Assembly: GCA_964482435.1 (NCBI GenBank)
Contig: CAYZXL010000072.1
Coordinates: 1 to 22,673, forward strand
Direction: 5' to 3'
Origin: CAYZXL01 sp964482435
GTDB lineage: Bacteria > Auribacterota > JABMQX01
Length of the DNA stretch: 22,673 nt
The notes under the pieces were generated by a model, which made no database searches, was not told the DNA's origin, and worked only from the letters and a program-made list of their open reading frames with translations. This document shows positions 21,187-22,673 of the stretch, in pieces. A program made the position numbers and the translations under genes. Numbering within the stretch: position 1 is the stretch's first letter; each line of letters opens with the position of its first letter.

Positions 21187-22673
21187 ATGAATAGACCCGT
21201 TATGTATCTTATCGGTTGCCTGGCAATCTGCTCGTACGCCGGAGAGTCTGCTTCACCAGAGAGCGGGCGAAAGGGGATCACCCTCTACGTGTCCAAGCTG
21301 GGGGATAACTCGGATGGTTCGTCGTGGGAAAAGGCGTTGAACACGATCCAGGCAGCGCTCAAGGCAATCCCCGACGACAAGGGGGGCCACCGAATCATCA
21401 TTCGGCCCGATACATACATGGAGGCGATGCTGAGCCCAGCCCATAGAGGCGCCGCAGGCGCATACAACACGATCGAAGCCGACTTTGATGGAAGTCTTGG
21501 TTCCCGGGTTTCGGGCTACGCAGTCATTGACTCCAGCGACCCGGAGCTTGGGTTCAAGAGTGTTGATTGGTGGGGGCCGTTCCGCTGCACGGCTACGTTT
21601 TCTGCCAAAGACTGGGATCGCTGGGTTTTCCGCAGCTTGTACTGCACCGGGTCTGAAGGGGGCATGGGTTGGGACATGACCGCGGACCTGGGGGCGGAGT
21701 TTTCAGTGATCGTGGAGGACTGCGTCGGTATTGGCCGGGCCTTCGGGGGGATTGTGGCGGGCTTCGTGTCCAGGGCCGCGGAGCCGGTCATTTACCGGCG
21801 GTGTCAACTGTGGAGTCTCGATTGGTGGGGCGATACCGCAGGAATGTACGTGCGCTCCGAATCCCCCGCCATGTCGGTGCATCCCGATGTTATCCTGGAA
21901 GACTGCACGATGGTGAGTCCTCAATGCTCGCTGAAAGCCGGCAACCCGGGCTACAGCGGATACACCCGCGTGCGACTCAAGAACTGCCGGCTCGTCACGC
22001 TCAACTTCTCACAACCGGGCGGGACGCCTACGAATGGCATCATCCAGAGTGTCGTGGAAGGAAAATTCCTTCACGTGGATTTGGAGGACTGCACCCTTAT
22101 GGGTTACAAGGTTTTTGGCGTGAGGGAACGTCGAGAGACAGAGAAGGACATTGGGTATACGACTAAAGGCTCCGTGCGGGCCTACGTGCAGTTCCAGCAA
22201 TCCGTGCCCAAGGGGTTTCACCGCTTGGGGTACTGGCCGGTCGAGGTCTTCAAAGCGGTCCTCCCGCCAGAACCTCCAAGCAGTCGTCCCTTGCTGACGA
22301 AAGAGGGGGTCGTTCGCCGTGACATGTGTGAGGTCGCGCCGGTGGTCTGGCAGGGCCAGCTATGCCTGCTGGAATGCATTCGGCCCGTGAGTGGTGGTAT
22401 GCCATCGGACTATTACCTGAGTTTGAAAGAGATGCAGGCGGACAGGGAACTTGCCAGATTTGCGGAAGGCTACAGTCTGGCCTCAGCCCAGGTTCACAAC
22501 GGCACGCTGTATGTGTTCGCCGCGCGTTACGAGCCGAAGAGCGGCTGGAATGATGTAACCCTCTTCAAGTCATCGGACTTGAAGAGCTGGGAGAAGAAAA
22601 TCGTCGTGAAGCAGGACGCGCGCGAGCATCTGTTCAATAGCTCCGTATGTGAAGGGCCGGATGGCTTCGTCAT
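21187..22673 (+). CDS. Exported beta-helix plus beta-propeller protein (3' end outside window)
   Basis: The frame is open from ATG 21187 to the window end (495 codons, no stop), so only the N-terminal part is seen. AGGAAAGG eight bases upstream supports the start. A short signal peptide (about 1-19, ending SYA) precedes YVSKLGDNSDGSSWEKALNT, the usual opening of right-handed parallel beta-helix proteins. Repeated coils of the type VEDC, YRRCQLWS, LEDCTMVS and LKNCRLVT run to about residue 330. From about 375 the sequence changes to MCEVAPVVWQGQLCLLE, YSLASAQVHNGTLYVFAARY and VTLFKSSDLKSWEKK, the blade pattern (W-x-G-x-L, S-x-D-L-x-x-W) of GH43/GH32-like five-bladed propellers. It is probably a polysaccharide-binding or -cleaving surface protein. 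Catalytic residues cannot be assigned from this part. Confidence 0.88.
   Translation, partial: MNRPVMYLIGCLAICSYAGESASPESGRKGITLYVSKLGDNSDGSSWEKALNTIQAALKAIPDDKGGHRIIIRPDTYMEAMLSPAHRGAAGAYNTIEADFDGSLGSRVSGYAVIDSSDPELGFKSVDWWGPFRCTATFSAKDWDRWVFRSLYCTGSEGGMGWDMTADLGAEFSVIVEDCVGIGRAFGGIVAGFVSRAAEPVIYRRCQLWSLDWWGDTAGMYVRSESPAMSVHPDVILEDCTMVSPQCSLKAGNPGYSGYTRVRLKNCRLVTLNFSQPGGTPTNGIIQSVVEGKFLHVDLEDCTLMGYKVFGVRERRETEKDIGYTTKGSVRAYVQFQQSVPKGFHRLGYWPVEVFKAVLPPEPPSSRPLLTKEGVVRRDMCEVAPVVWQGQLCLLECIRPVSGGMPSDYYLSLKEMQADRELARFAEGYSLASAQVHNGTLYVFAARYEPKSGWNDVTLFKSSDLKSWEKKIVVKQDAREHLFNSSVCEGPDGFV

Noticed and set aside
1..22673. CRISPR array, tRNA or rRNA genes
   Set aside because: No regularly spaced direct repeats, no TTCGAATC-type T-arm with a matching cloverleaf, and no rRNA-like conserved stretches were seen by eye. 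A tRNAscan or covariance search could overrule this.

Overview
The window is about 22.7 kb of moderately GC-rich bacterial DNA with roomy intergenic spaces and many exported proteins. The protein families suggest the Planctomycetota/Verrucomicrobiota superphylum or a similar polysaccharide-degrading lineage. These are a YXWGXW-type lipoprotein, a CRTAC1-like FG-GAP/ASPIC-UnbV protein, a Tat-exported Gfo/Idh/MocA oxidoreductase, a SUMF1-type protein, exported glycoside hydrolases, and a fragment carrying the DMGAYEF-like end of choice-of-anchor surface proteins. This assignment is an inference; there is no rRNA or other taxonomic marker gene here.

Left block (463-8645, all minus strand): a GH36-type alpha-galactosidase, a GH28-type polygalacturonase/rhamnogalacturonase-like enzyme, a membrane-anchored CRTAC1-like protein and a Tat-exported Gfo/Idh/MocA oxidoreductase. 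The first 460 bases hold only a doubtful ORF with a faint TnpB-like look.

Central block (9515-14834, plus strand, probably one operon): a sugar-binding lipoprotein, an RbsC-type ABC permease, an L-rhamnose mutarotase (RhaM), a uroporphyrinogen-decarboxylase-family (MtaA-like) methyltransferase and an MttB-superfamily methyltransferase. The last two overlap by 29 bases. RhaM points to L-rhamnose, or a modified rhamnose, as the imported sugar. Coupling rhamnose uptake to a corrinoid-type methyltransferase pair is the most unusual feature of the window. I infer a system that takes up a methylated substrate, possibly an O-methylated deoxysugar or a co-released methylated compound, and moves its methyl group to a cobalamin carrier. 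The ABC ATPase and the corrinoid protein such a system needs are not in the window.

Right block (14894-20006, minus strand): a short PilZ-domain protein, an exported six-hairpin glycosidase-like enzyme, a YXWGXW-type lipoprotein, a SUMF1/FGE-like exported protein and a membrane-anchored methyltransferase with a TPR-like segment. Convincing sigma70-like promoters (TTGACA boxes) lie before three of these. One has a perfect 17-base palindrome covering its -10 box. After a 350-base remnant of a choice-of-anchor/beta-helix protein, a plus-strand gene starts at 21187 and runs off the window. It encodes an exported right-handed beta-helix followed by a beta-propeller-like (GH43/GH32-like) region.

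Together the glycosidases (galactose-, galacturonate- and possibly rhamnose-directed), the rhamnose mutarotase and the importer fit degradation of a rhamnose-containing, pectin-like or algal/EPS polysaccharide outside the cell, with import of the released sugar. No tRNA, rRNA, CRISPR array or intact insertion sequence was seen.
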